From NCBI GenBank assembly GCA_037127255.1, contig JBANSL010000004.1, positions 85,146,627 to 85,210,626 on the forward strand: 64,000 nt of DNA, written 5' to 3'. A program made the position numbers and the translations under genes. The DNA is from Persicaria tinctoria (taxonomy: Eukaryota > Streptophyta > Magnoliopsida > Caryophyllales > Polygonaceae). The first letter of the stretch is position 1, and each line of letters begins with the position of its first letter. Under the pieces are notes generated by a model, which worked only from the letters and a program-made list of their open reading frames with translations, had not been told where the DNA came from and did not search any database. Of the stretch, positions 41,425 through 51,400 are shown piece by piece.

Positions 41425-44400
41425 TCAAATCCATTCACCAATGGACTTGAGTCCCTTAGCTTGAACGATCAACTCATCATGACCACCATACACCAAGAAA
41501 TCATCCTTAGTTCTTCTCAAGTACTTGAGGATGTTCTTAGCTGCACTCCAGTGTGCTTCACCTGGACTCGATTGGTATCTGCTGCACACACTTAAGGCAA
41601 ATGCAACGTCTGGGCGAGTACATATCATGGCATACATAATGGATCCTATTGCTGATGCATAAGGGATCCGACTCATTCTATCCAGCTCAGCAGGTGTTAC
41701 TGGACACTGCTTCTTGCTTAGATATAGACCATGTTGCATGGGCAAAAATCCCTTTTTGGAATCTTTCATTTTGAACCTGTCTAGAACCTTATCTATATAA
41801 GTTCCCTGACTTAGTCCAATGAGTCTCTTGGATCTATTCCTATAGATCTTGATGCCTAAAATGTACTCTGCCTCTCCAAGGTCTTTCATTGAGAAATGCT
41901 TCTTGAGCCAGTCTTTTACAGACTCAAGCATTTGAATGTCATTCCCAATGAGTAGTATGTCATCCACATACAAAACCAAGAATACAACTTTGCTCCCACT
42001 AAACTTTTTGTAAACACAAGGTTCTTCTTCACATCTGATGAATTCAAACTGTTTGATCACTTCATCAAATCGAAGGTTCCAACTCCTTGATGCTTGCTTA
42101 AGTCCATAAATGGATTTCTTAAGTTTGCATACCTTCCCAGGATTTTGTGGATCCTCAAAACCTTCAGGCTGTGTCATGTACACATCCTCTTCTAAGTATC
42201 CATTTAGAAACGCGGTCTTGACATCCATTTGCCAAATCTCATAATCATAATGAGCTGCAATTGCTAGGAGTATCCGGATGGATCTAATCATAACGACTGG
42301 TGAGAAAGTTTCATCATAGTCAATACCATGAACCTGTTTAAACCCTTTCGCAACCAGTCTTGCTTTGAATAGATTTACCTTTCCATTCTTGTCTGTTTTG
42401 AGTTTGTAAACCCATTTGCACCCAATGGGTACTATCCCATCTGGTGGATCTATCAAGTCCCATACTTGATTCTCAGACATAGAATCCATTTCGGATACCA
42501 TGGCATCATGCCACTTCTTGGAGTCTGGACTCATCAAAGCTTGCTTATATGTAGTGGGTTCATCGCTTTCTAACAACAGAATGTCTAGACTTGTATTCAA
42601 TATGAATTCAGCAAATCTATTTGGTAGCGATCTTGCCCTTTCTGATCTACGCGTGGGTTGAGCAACTAGAGGTTCCACCACAACATTTTGTGGGTTATTG
42701 GGAATGGGGTCTTGCACCTCCAATTCCACCTCCTCCATTGTATGAGTTTGAGTTCCATCTTCTTCTGGAATTAGGTCCTCAAAGCTCACAGCCTCAGTCA
42801 TGGAGTGATCCATGTCTTCTTGCTGCTCGGTTTGTTGCTTCTCTCGAACCTCTTCGAGATCAACATTTCTCCCACTTGACTTTTTGGAAACAAACTCTTT
42901 TTCCAAAAAGACACTATCCCTAGCAACAAACACTTTGTGCTCGGTGGGATTGTAGAAGTAGTACCCTTTAGTTTCCTTAGGGTACCCTACAAAGAAGCAC
43001 TTATCTGATTTGGGTGCGAGCTTATCTGCTAGTAAACATTTTACGTATGCTTCGCATCCCCAAACCTTGAGAAAATACAAACTTGGAACTCTTCCAGTCC
43101 ATAACTCATATGGTGTCTTTTCTACAGCCTTAGATGGAGTCCTGTTTAGTGTGAACATTGCGGTTGTGAGAGCATACCCCCAAAAAGATATTGGAAGATT
43201 AGCAAAACTCATCATTGATCGAACCATGTCCAACCGGGTCCTATTTCTCCTTTCAGATACACCGTTCATTTGGGGTGTTCCGGGTGGAGTTCGTTGTGAT
43301 AATATCCCACAACTTTTCAAATGATGATCAAACTCTTGACTCAAATATTCACCACCACGATCAGATTGGAGTGCCTTAATTTTCTTGTCAAGCTGGTTTT
43401 CAACTTCATTCTGAAATTCTTTGAACTTTTCAAATGATTCAGACTTATGCTTCATTAAGTAGATATAGCCATATCTACTCAAGTCATCAGTAAAAATTAT
43501 GAAGTATCTATACCCACCTCTAGCTTCTGTACTCATAGGTCCACATACATCAGTATGTATTAGTGCCAAGAGCTCAGTTGCCCTTTCACTTACCCCAGTA
43601 AAAGGTGACCTTGTCATTTTTCCCATTAGACATGACTCACATGTGTCAAATGATTCACAATCAATTGATGTCAAAAGTCCATCTTTATGGAGCTTCTTCA
43701 TGCGATTTAAGCCTATGTGACACAATCGACAATGCCATAGGTAGGTGTTATCACCTGCGTCTGATTTTTGCCTTTTGGTACTTACGTTATAAATGCCAGA
43801 TGTTTGATCCAAAATGTAGAGTCCATTACTCAACACAAAATCGGCATAAAAAATGTTATCTTTGAAAATAGACAAGCGTTGATCTTTGCAAGAATAATTG
43901 TAGCTTTCTAAATCCAAAACAGAAGCCGCAATAAGGTTTCTAGTAATAGACGGAACAAAATAACAATTATTAAGTTCTAAAACTAAACCAGAAGGTAAAG
44001 GTAGACTATAATCTCCAACAGCAAGTGCAGCAGCCTTTGCTCCAGTTCCAGTTCGAAGATCTACCTCTCCCTTGGCCAAGCTTCTACGCCTTTTTAGCCC
44101 CTGCACATTCGTAATAATGTGAGAACCTGCACAGCCTGAGTCGAATACCCAGCTAGAAGCATTAGCCGATAGGACTTCTATAACACGCGTACCTGAATTG
44201 GAACTCACAGTTCCATTCTTCTTATCCTCCAGATACTTTGGGCAATTTCTCTTCCAGTGACCCTTGGTATGGCAGTAGAAACAATCATGGTCAGCAGCTA
44301 CTTTAGCTTTCTCAGAAGTGTTCTTGGGTTGGGTAACTGGTTTACCCTTCCCTTTAGCATTCTTCTGCTGCCCAGATGCCCCTTTCTTGAACCCTTTTCC

Positions 44401-45063
44401 CTTTTGGACCATCAAGATCTCCTTCTTGTTGCCCATAGTTAGATTTTGCTCAGCGGTCTTAAGCATCCCATGCAACTCTTCAAGCGTTTTTGCAGCTCCG
44501 TTCATATTGAAGTTTAGCTTGAACTGAGTAAATCCATCATGTAGAGAATGAAGTATGATGTCTGTAGCCAACTCTTGGCTATAGGGGTGGCCAAGTCTCT
44601 CCATGTTTTCAAAATGACCAATCATTTCAAAGACATGAGGACCAACTGGCTTGCCTTTCTCAAGTTTGCAATCAAGTATTGCCTTATGAGTCTCATACCT
44701 CTCCATCCTCGCTTGTTCCTGAAACATAACTTTCAAGGTGCGAATGATGGTGCAAGCATCCATCTTTTCGAACCTCTTTTGAAGGCTCGACTCCATAGAA
44801 GCCAGCATAAGACATGTGACAATCACTGACTTATCTCTGATTTGTTTTTCCTGATCCTTCTCAGCTTGAGTAGAGGCATCAGTCAATTTTGGGATTGGGG
44901 TGTCAAGTACACTCTCTTTTCCTTCAGACCTGAGAACAATTCTCAGATTTCTTTCCCAATCGAGGAAATTATTGCCGTTCAACTTATTCTTCTCAAGAAT
45001 TGAACGCAAATTGATGATGGTTGGGTTATCGTTTCTGTTCATGATATCTACAACATAGAACAT
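41425..45063 (-). CDS. Copia Gag-Pol polyprotein with internal RNase H deletion
   Basis: One 1212-aa frame; MNRNDNPTIINLRS (residue 8) is the likelier start. Gag includes NGNNFLDWERNLRIVL and a zinc knuckle CFYCHTKGHWKRNC near residue 262. Protease: WVFDSGCAGSHI. Integrase: zinc region ending CESCLMGKM, then LIHTDVCGPM, LQSDRGGEYL and NGVSERRNRT. RT: WQMDVKTAFLNG and YVDDILLIGND. RNase H begins normally (YAMICTRPDVAFAL..YLRRTKDDFLVYGG) but jumps from DELIVQ straight to the terminal AKGLKSIGEWI. About 130-150 residues with the catalytic acids (SWKSSKQ, EAEYIA, CDNNGA blocks) are missing without a frameshift. The element could still supply Gag, integrase and polymerase but would need RNase H from a relative. 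Confidence 0.93.
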   Translation of the reverse strand: MFYVVDIMNRNDNPTIINLRSILEKNKLNGNNFLDWERNLRIVLRSEGKESVLDTPIPKLTDASTQAEKDQEKQIRDKSVIVTCLMLASMESSLQKRFEKMDACTIIRTLKVMFQEQARMERYETHKAILDCKLEKGKPVGPHVFEMIGHFENMERLGHPYSQELATDIILHSLHDGFTQFKLNFNMNGAAKTLEELHGMLKTAEQNLTMGNKKEILMVQKGKGFKKGASGQQKNAKGKGKPVTQPKNTSEKAKVAADHDCFYCHTKGHWKRNCPKYLEDKKNGTVSSNSGTRVIEVLSANASSWVFDSGCAGSHIITNVQGLKRRRSLAKGEVDLRTGTGAKAAALAVGDYSLPLPSGLVLELNNCYFVPSITRNLIAASVLDLESYNYSCKDQRLSIFKDNIFYADFVLSNGLYILDQTSGIYNVSTKRQKSDAGDNTYLWHCRLCHIGLNRMKKLHKDGLLTSIDCESFDTCESCLMGKMTRSPFTGVSERATELLALIHTDVCGPMSTEARGGYRYFIIFTDDLSRYGYIYLMKHKSESFEKFKEFQNEVENQLDKKIKALQSDRGGEYLSQEFDHHLKSCGILSQRTPPGTPQMNGVSERRNRTRLDMVRSMMSFANLPISFWGYALTTAMFTLNRTPSKAVEKTPYELWTGRVPSLYFLKVWGCEAYVKCLLADKLAPKSDKCFFVGYPKETKGYYFYNPTEHKVFVARDSVFLEKEFVSKKSSGRNVDLEEVREKQQTEQQEDMDHSMTEAVSFEDLIPEEDGTQTHTMEEVELEVQDPIPNNPQNVVVEPLVAQPTRRSERARSLPNRFAEFILNTSLDILLLESDEPTTYKQALMSPDSKKWHDAMVSEMDSMSENQVWDLIDPPDGIVPIGCKWVYKLKTDKNGKVNLFKARLVAKGFKQVHGIDYDETFSPVVMIRSIRILLAIAAHYDYEIWQMDVKTAFLNGYLEEDVYMTQPEGFEDPQNPGKVCKLKKSIYGLKQASRSWNLRFDEVIKQFEFIRCEEEPCVYKKFSGSKVVFLVLYVDDILLIGNDIQMLESVKDWLKKHFSMKDLGEAEYILGIKIYRNRSKRLIGLSQGTYIDKVLDRFKMKDSKKGFLPMQHGLYLSKKQCPVTPAELDRMSRIPYASAIGSIMYAMICTRPDVAFALSVCSRYQSSPGEAHWSAAKNILKYLRRTKDDFLVYGGHDELIVQAKGLKSIGEWI

Positions 45064-46927
45064 GCAAAATATGAATCATGTTTGTCATGCAAAAAGCTTA
45101 AAATTTAAACATGCTTTAAATGTAAATAAGCTAATGCCATTTTATTCATAAAATAAATTTCCCTTTGAATAAAATGATTCCAAGATCCTATTACAGATAA
45201 GACATTAGCGTGCTTTGGCACTACCCTAACTCTTATGTGACAAGGTAAGTAACTTTTACTAGTTATAACATTTATAACTCTTGGTTGATAGATCACATCT
45301 TATGTAAATCTATCCCATGCCTCAAAATCCAAAACTTTGTCTTTTGGTCTTTTGTTGAGTAGAACCAATTCAAGGCTATAAATCCCTTATATAGATTTAC
45401 CCGTACTATCCCAAGGTCAAAGCATGGACACCTTGCTTTGGCAAAACCTATCCATCAAATTCCAAGGGCCTCATAGGTTATGAATTGGAAAGGCATACTC
45501 TCAATTTTCTTTTAAGGGAACTAGGTTTGTCATGCAAGTCTAATTATCAAGTGAACAAACAATATAATCAAACATGCAAGCATAAACCAAACACATGCAC
45601 AAAAATAAATTGTGATCCTAGTATGGCCCCTAATGAAAAGAAAACCAAAAAGATAAATCTTCAAGGTTATTCTAGCTTCTTGGATCCTCATCCTTGATTC
45701 TCCTTTTGGATCTCCATCCTAGAATCGCCTTTTGGATCTCCATCCTTGAATCTTGTAACATCTTCTTTTGTACAATGTATAAATAAATTTACTTTCAAAA
45801 ATTAAATTACAAAAATACATAACGATACGCAGATCGTGTACAAAAATACATAACGATACGCAGATCGTATTTATATGCTACTTGGGCCATACTAGTCACC
45901 GCATGCAATAATATCAAATATTAAATAAATATTAATCACAATTAATATAACATCAAAATATTAATCAAATTAATATAAACAAGAAATAGAATATTAATCA
46001 TATTAATAAACTATTTAACTCAAATCAATTAAATTATCTAATAAAATAACTAATTTAATATTCTTGATATTTAATTCAAATTTAGCAATCATATATATGG
46101 AATAAATTTTAGGGTAACTATTACCTTGTATAATTGGATAGAATATTTTTATTAGGGATAAGATATCTACCATATCTAATTAAGGTAATTTAAGATTTTA
46201 CACTAAAATCATAAATATCTTCCATAACCCTAATTCCACCCCCATCCACTCCCACTCAAATTTTGTAACAATTACAAACTTTGACAATCGTAGGATTAAG
46301 ATGGTAAATTTTCATGAAACTTAAACTTTTGACAAATTAATATTTGAATCAAATTCACATAAAATTTATCAAGTTTATGCATCAAAATCATAAAATTCTC
46401 AATTTCATAAATTTAAATCAACTTGTACTTTTACAAAATCAAATATTTCATAGTTTATACAAAAAATCATATCTTTCGTATAAATTGTACAAATTAATTT
46501 CACCGATCGATTTCAAAACCAACTGTTTTCGAGAAGAAATTTTTTTTTTCTAAAATTGAACAATGGTCGTACTGTGTAAGTCAACCTTTGACCGATCGAT
46601 TTCAAATTGAACAATGATCGTACGTGAAATCGGTGAATGAAAAAATCAACCTTTGACTTAGTAATTAAACAACTCGGTTAATTAAGAAACAATTTTCTAA
46701 AATTGAACAATGGTCGTCCTGTGTAAGTCGACGGCATGATCGATTAAGCGGTTTAAAAACAATAATTGTGAACCGATTTCACGTACGAAGATCTATATCC
46801 AATCGATCAAAATAATAATTTTAATCATACAAATTATTCCATATATCAAATATATTCCTAAATTGAATCAAAACTAACAAGAAAATCAATTGATCATATC
46901 AATTTATGCAAGAGGCTCTGATACCAC
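45064..46927 (-). other. 5' leader of the young Copia element
   Basis: Long non-coding leader between primer site and gag. It contains a 33-bp tandem duplication (ACAAAAATACATAACGATACG.., 45808-45870), a doubled TTTTGGATCTCCATCCT unit (45702-45745) and three copies of AAATTGAACAATG-TCGT (46552-46715). Such leaders often carry packaging signals; that role is inference. Confidence 0.6.
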
Positions 46928-47595
46928 TGTAGGAAAATTAGATGCGCAGCGGAAGGGTAGAAAACTATTTTCTAACATCTAATTCGGGATCTCATGCATG
47001 AATTGATATGAACAATATAGAGGGGAAAAGTCGTACCTTTCTTGTGCGGAACCTTGATTCGAAATCACCTTTGGAGAAAAGAGCCTCAAGTGCGACTCCT
47101 CTACTTGGTCCACACGAGCACGGGATTGGATCTCCTTGTCTCCGTTTGCTAGAACGAATGATCGAAGGATTGCAACTCACACCCTACGGGTTAGGGAGGC
47201 TAGCGATTTGTGGTGGGAGGAGATTTTGGAGACACGTATAATCCAATATTAAGTTAAGACTTATTCTCAATAAGTCTCCTTATATATTGTAGAAACTAGG
47301 TCAACTTATTCCTAATAAGTCACCTTTATCTTTTATCTTCTATCCACAAACTATATCAACAATAATAACTTATTATTATTATTAATCAATTATCCAATTC
47401 CTAATACTCTTTGTGTGTGACCTTATAGGACCTGAATAAAATAGCAATAGATTAAATATAATTTAATCTATAAATTATAGTTGTCTTCTAGCAAAGCACT
47501 ATAATTACCTAAATTATTCAGATTATAAATCTCCATTTTAATCCTATTATATCATTAGTATTTCACACATCAATTAAAGGACACCAATTCCTTCA
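46928..47595 (-). repeat. 5' LTR of the young Copia element
   Basis: Same length as the other LTR, no difference noticed. The primer site lies at 46913-46927. Confidence 0.95.
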
Positions 47596-47957
47596 AAAAC
47601 GTCCTCAACAACCTTCTTCTTCTCGCTTGCAGCGGGACTAGGAAGCTATGTTTCGCAAAATCGTTACGAATGATGTATACACAACATTCAATTCACTAGG
47701 GGGGAAAATGCTACATTTTGCATATTTTGTTGTTACCTTGATCCTTGTGGCTTGGTCCGTGAACTTGGCATTGTACTCGAAGTAGTAGGTTGATGATATT
47801 GCATTCGTGCTCGGTTTCTTGTTGAGGATTTTATACTTACCACGCGATAAAGAGTGCAGAAGACGAGAAGCGTCCTCATCACTCAAGCTCAGCTGAGTCT
47901 TGATCTCCGAATAGCTCAGTCTATCTGAAGTGTTAAACAGAACCAATACAGCCGCCT

Positions 47958-48490
47958 GCAGAATGAATTGAAAACCCGAGAATCAGCCATCAAATTTGAA
48001 TTGACAGAAGTACATCTATTGCTAGTGCTTCTTTTCATTACTTCACATGGATCTATGGGCCCATATAAGACTCCATCAATGTGTAGAGCTATGTATTTTT
48101 TAACCATCTTAGCTAGATAATCTGTGCTCATTCTCGCAAGTCGCACCACTTGGGTATTTTTTAATTCTCGGATTCTTGAATCGACCAGCCAAACACCCTC
48201 CAACAATTAATTTATTCAAAGCGGCCCGTTCTCTGTCGTTTCCTTAAAAAATATATTTTCAAAAGTTGATTAAAATATAAGCTATGCAGATCGAACCATT
48301 ATTGCAGTTTGGAGATCCGGAATGCATTGCTGCATTCACATGGGGAGGCTCATCGTCCTTTCCTTTCCTACTATTTAACATTCCATCATCCCTTTCCTTG
48401 ATTTTCCACAGCTTAATCAAACTTTATCCAAGGGCTCCTTTCCATCCATCTCTTGAACTCCTTTCTAGCTCTCAAAAACACCCTCCAACA
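47958..48490. other. Region between cullin fragment and NLR; likely NLR promoter
   Basis: A minus-strand ORF (47916-48206) is only partly cullin; the rest (STDYLAKMVKKYIALHIDG) is unrecognised. A TATA-like CTATTTAA lies at 48370, about 120 bp before the NLR start, and AAAATATATTTTC at 48247. No firm regulatory site can be named. Confidence 0.3.
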
Positions 48491-51400
48491 ATGACCGAGG
48501 CTGCTGCTTTGGCCTCCATTGCGAAAGCCGCCCTCCAAACATTCAGCTCCCTTGCCAAAGACGAGCTCCTCCTCCTCTGGAACTCCCAGAAGGAGCTCAA
48601 AAAGCTTGAAGATACCATTAATACCCTCACCAACATGGCCTCCGATGCCGAGGGGAGAGAACCCACGGGCCGTACCGTGCAGTTCTTGTCCAGGATGAGG
48701 AATGCCATGTATGATGCTGAAGACTTGTTCGATGGATTGTCGGCCCAAGTCTTGCGCAAGAGGACCAATGGTGGCAATAAGTTCACCAAAGAGGTACGCC
48801 TGTTTTTCTCTGAATCGAACCAGCTGGGTGTCATTGTTAAGACCGCTCATGCGGTCAAGTCCATTAGGGAATCCCTAGATGCCCTTAAGAACGATATGGA
48901 GTTCAATGGCCTTATCCCAGTTACAAGTGCACAACAACCTGTTAGTGTTGTGAGTCGAGAAACTCATTCTGATGTGCACGAGGAGGATGTAATTGGAAGA
49001 GAAGAGGATAGGGATCATGTAATCAATATGCTACTCCCTCAGGGTATCGGAGAGACATCTAATAACCAAAGCCTTTCTGTTATCGCGATCATTGGGTTTG
49101 GAGGATTGGGAAAAACCACTTTAGCAAAATATGTGTATGATCATGAGAGTGTGAAACATGGTTTTGATGTGCACCTTTGGGTTTGTATGAAAGACCTCTT
49201 AGATCTAAAGCTAGTCTTGACAAATATTATAGGGTCTTATCAAAAGGTCGACCAATCTGACTCTTTAGAGATGCTGCAGAAGGGGCTAGGAAATAAAATT
49301 AGTGGGAAAAAATATTTACTCATTCTAGATGATCTTTGGAACGTAACTGCTAGAAATTGGGTTGAATTGAAAGGGGTCCTTAGATATGGCAGTGAAGGTA
49401 GTAAAGTTATAGTCACAACACGGTCTATAGCAGTTGCCAATTGTCTAGAAGCATCAAATCGTGTTGATCTAGCGGTGTTGTCTGACGAGAGTGCATGGTC
49501 TTTGTTTGTAAAAAAAGCATTCGCTAGCGAGGAGGAACTTAGAAAGAATTCAGAATTAGAGCCCCTTGGGAAGGAGATTGTGCGTAGGTGTGGAAAAGTT
49601 CCGCTTGCTGTGGTTATTATTGGAAGCCTTTTTCGAGGGATGGACAAGGATATGAGAACATGGTCAGATTTTTTGGAGAATGATCTTAAAAGGACTATTG
49701 TAATGGGTGGTGATAAGAGTCGTGATAGTATCAAAGATGTTCTGATGATTAACTATAATCATCTCCTTTCAAATTTGAAGTTGTGTTTTGCTTATTGTTC
49801 CCTCTTCCCAAAAGGCTACATATTTGAAAAAGATGAGCTAGTTCGTTTATGGATAGCTCAAGGTTTTATTAAGCTTGATAATGGGCAAACCTTGGAGAAA
49901 GAGGAAGAATACTTTTACCGCTTGGTTGAAAGATGCTTCTTCCAGGATGTAAAACAGAAGCCAGAATATTTTGGAGATGATAAAAATGTTCGCTATGGAA
50001 AAATTGCTAAAATGCATGATTTATTACATGATATGGCAACAAATGTTGCTAAAACAGAGTGTGTTTTGATTGATAGGGCTTCTATGGTCAATAGGGATGA
50101 GAGGGACAATCTTCGTCACATCTCCATTAGTTGTGAGGTTGATAATTCTTTTGACTATTGCAGTCTAGCTTCTGATCCAAAGAGAGTGAGAACCCTTATA
50201 ATTCATTCTGAAAAATACTTTGGTAAGAAAAAGACCGTAAACCTATTGTTGCTGAGCAGATTTAGAAGGCTACGCGTGTTGCACCTGTCACGGTTGAGAG
50301 TTGAAAACATCGAGTCTGTTGGAGAATTGACCTACTTGAGATATCTCGACCTTTCTCACAATCACGATCTAGTACACCTCCCAGATTCAATTTGTAAGCT
50401 TCACCAGTTGATGATCCTTGTACTTGTGGATTGCAGCTGCCTTAAGGATCTGCCTCCAAAAATAGATAAGTTAGTGAGCTTAACACAACTCTATATCAGT
50501 GGATGTTATAGTTTAGGGTCTATTCCTTCAGGATTGACAGCTTTGACCTCCCTTGTTAAGCTGGATAGATTTGTTGTGCATCGTGAAACGGGGGGTTTAA
50601 GATACTTGCAAGACCTTGATAACTTGCTCGGGATTTTGACAATTGAGCTTCCAGAAGAGGGATGGTTGGATGCTGTTGAAGATGCAGGAAAAGCAAACAT
50701 GTCAAGGAAGCTCAAACTAAGCGGGATGTATATAAATTGGACAGACATGAAGGATAAAAAGATGCACAAAGATGAAGCAATATCAGTTTTGGATGCCCTT
50801 AAGCCGCACACAAATCTTGAATATTTGGAAATTTCAAAGTATGAGGGTGAGATTCTTTCAATTTGGGTCGGCACCCTTCGGTGTGTCACCGAGCTCCATC
50901 TTGATAATTGTAATCGGATGGAGTACTTGCTGGATGATGTAAGTGATTTCCCGTCTTTAAAAAAGATTACCCTTAAGGGTCTTTCCAATCTGAAAGGTTG
51001 GTGGAGACAAGTAGTTGAAGAGACGAGACGGCCTTGCTATAGCAAAGTTTCATCGGTTAAAGTAGATAACTGTCCAGAGCTCAAAGGACAAATGCCTCTA
51101 TTTGAGGAAGTTGAAGATTTAACTCTTTCAGATGTTGATATTGAACTGGTAAAACAGTTTCTTAATCGGAGAAATAACAACCTGCAGAAATTGAGGCTTT
51201 CCGGCATTTTTGATCTAGTGTCCATGCCGGAGGGATGGTTACGACACCTTACTCATCTGCGGAAGTTAGTAATCTGGGAGTGTGATAACCTGGAGTGGGT
51301 ATCTTGTCGGGGGTTGGCACATCTAACTGCCCTCAAAGACTTGGAGTTGGAAAGGGGTAAAATAACCGACATTGGAGATGACGACGGAATGAAAATGAGA

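Larger units (their letters stand above)
39937..47595 (-). mobile_element. Very young 7.66-kb Copia element in the cullin fragment
   Basis: LTRs are 668 bp each (39937-40604, 46928-47595), start TGTAGGAAAATTAG and end CAATTCCTTCA, and look identical by eye. AAAAC is duplicated exactly (39932-39936, 47596-47600). The minus-strand primer site is TGGTATCAGAGCC (tRNA-iMet), and the polypurine tract AAGTGGGAGAT lies at 40605-40615. A 1.86-kb leader (45064-46927) with internal repeats precedes a single open gag-pol frame, and about 820 bp of non-coding DNA follows it. Identical LTRs mean very recent insertion. Confidence 0.96.
39542..47957 (-). pseudogene. 3' fragment of a cullin-1-like gene, split by a Copia element
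   Basis: Minus-strand exons: 47957-47734 ([20 protein letters not shown] to [10 protein letters not shown]); then a split exon, 47647-47596 ([16 protein letters not shown]) continuing at 39936-39811 (RRLSIDASIVRIMKSRKVL); then from about 39722 PGPKAITKRIEDLVNREYLQ and DKDDPEML. These are the end of the cullin homology domain and the neddylation (Nedd8) domain; the modified lysine lies in IVRIMKSRK. Cullins scaffold ubiquitin ligases. No N-terminal or Skp1-binding exons are found upstream. Joining the two halves at the single AAAAC leaves the frame shifted, so the copy was already defective before the insertion. The tail runs past the usual YLA end. Confidence 0.85.

Noticed and set aside
41425..45063. 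The RNase H deletion as a sequencing or assembly error
   Set aside because: The junction keeps the frame and joins two sensible motif edges; a random error would rarely do this. It cannot be fully excluded without reads.
40001..47241. Paired 62-aa and 77-aa ORFs at 40001-40250 and 46992-47241
   Set aside because: They lie inside the two identical LTRs and overlap on opposite strands.
39542..47957. A functional cullin gene interrupted only by a recent insertion
   Set aside because: The two halves of the split exon are out of frame at the reconstructed empty site, and N-terminal exons are absent.
48284..48490. Longer NLR start at the upstream ATG (69 extra residues)
   Set aside because: The added peptide resembles no coiled-coil NLR start, while the methionine at 48491 gives a typical MTEAAALASIAKAAL N-terminus.
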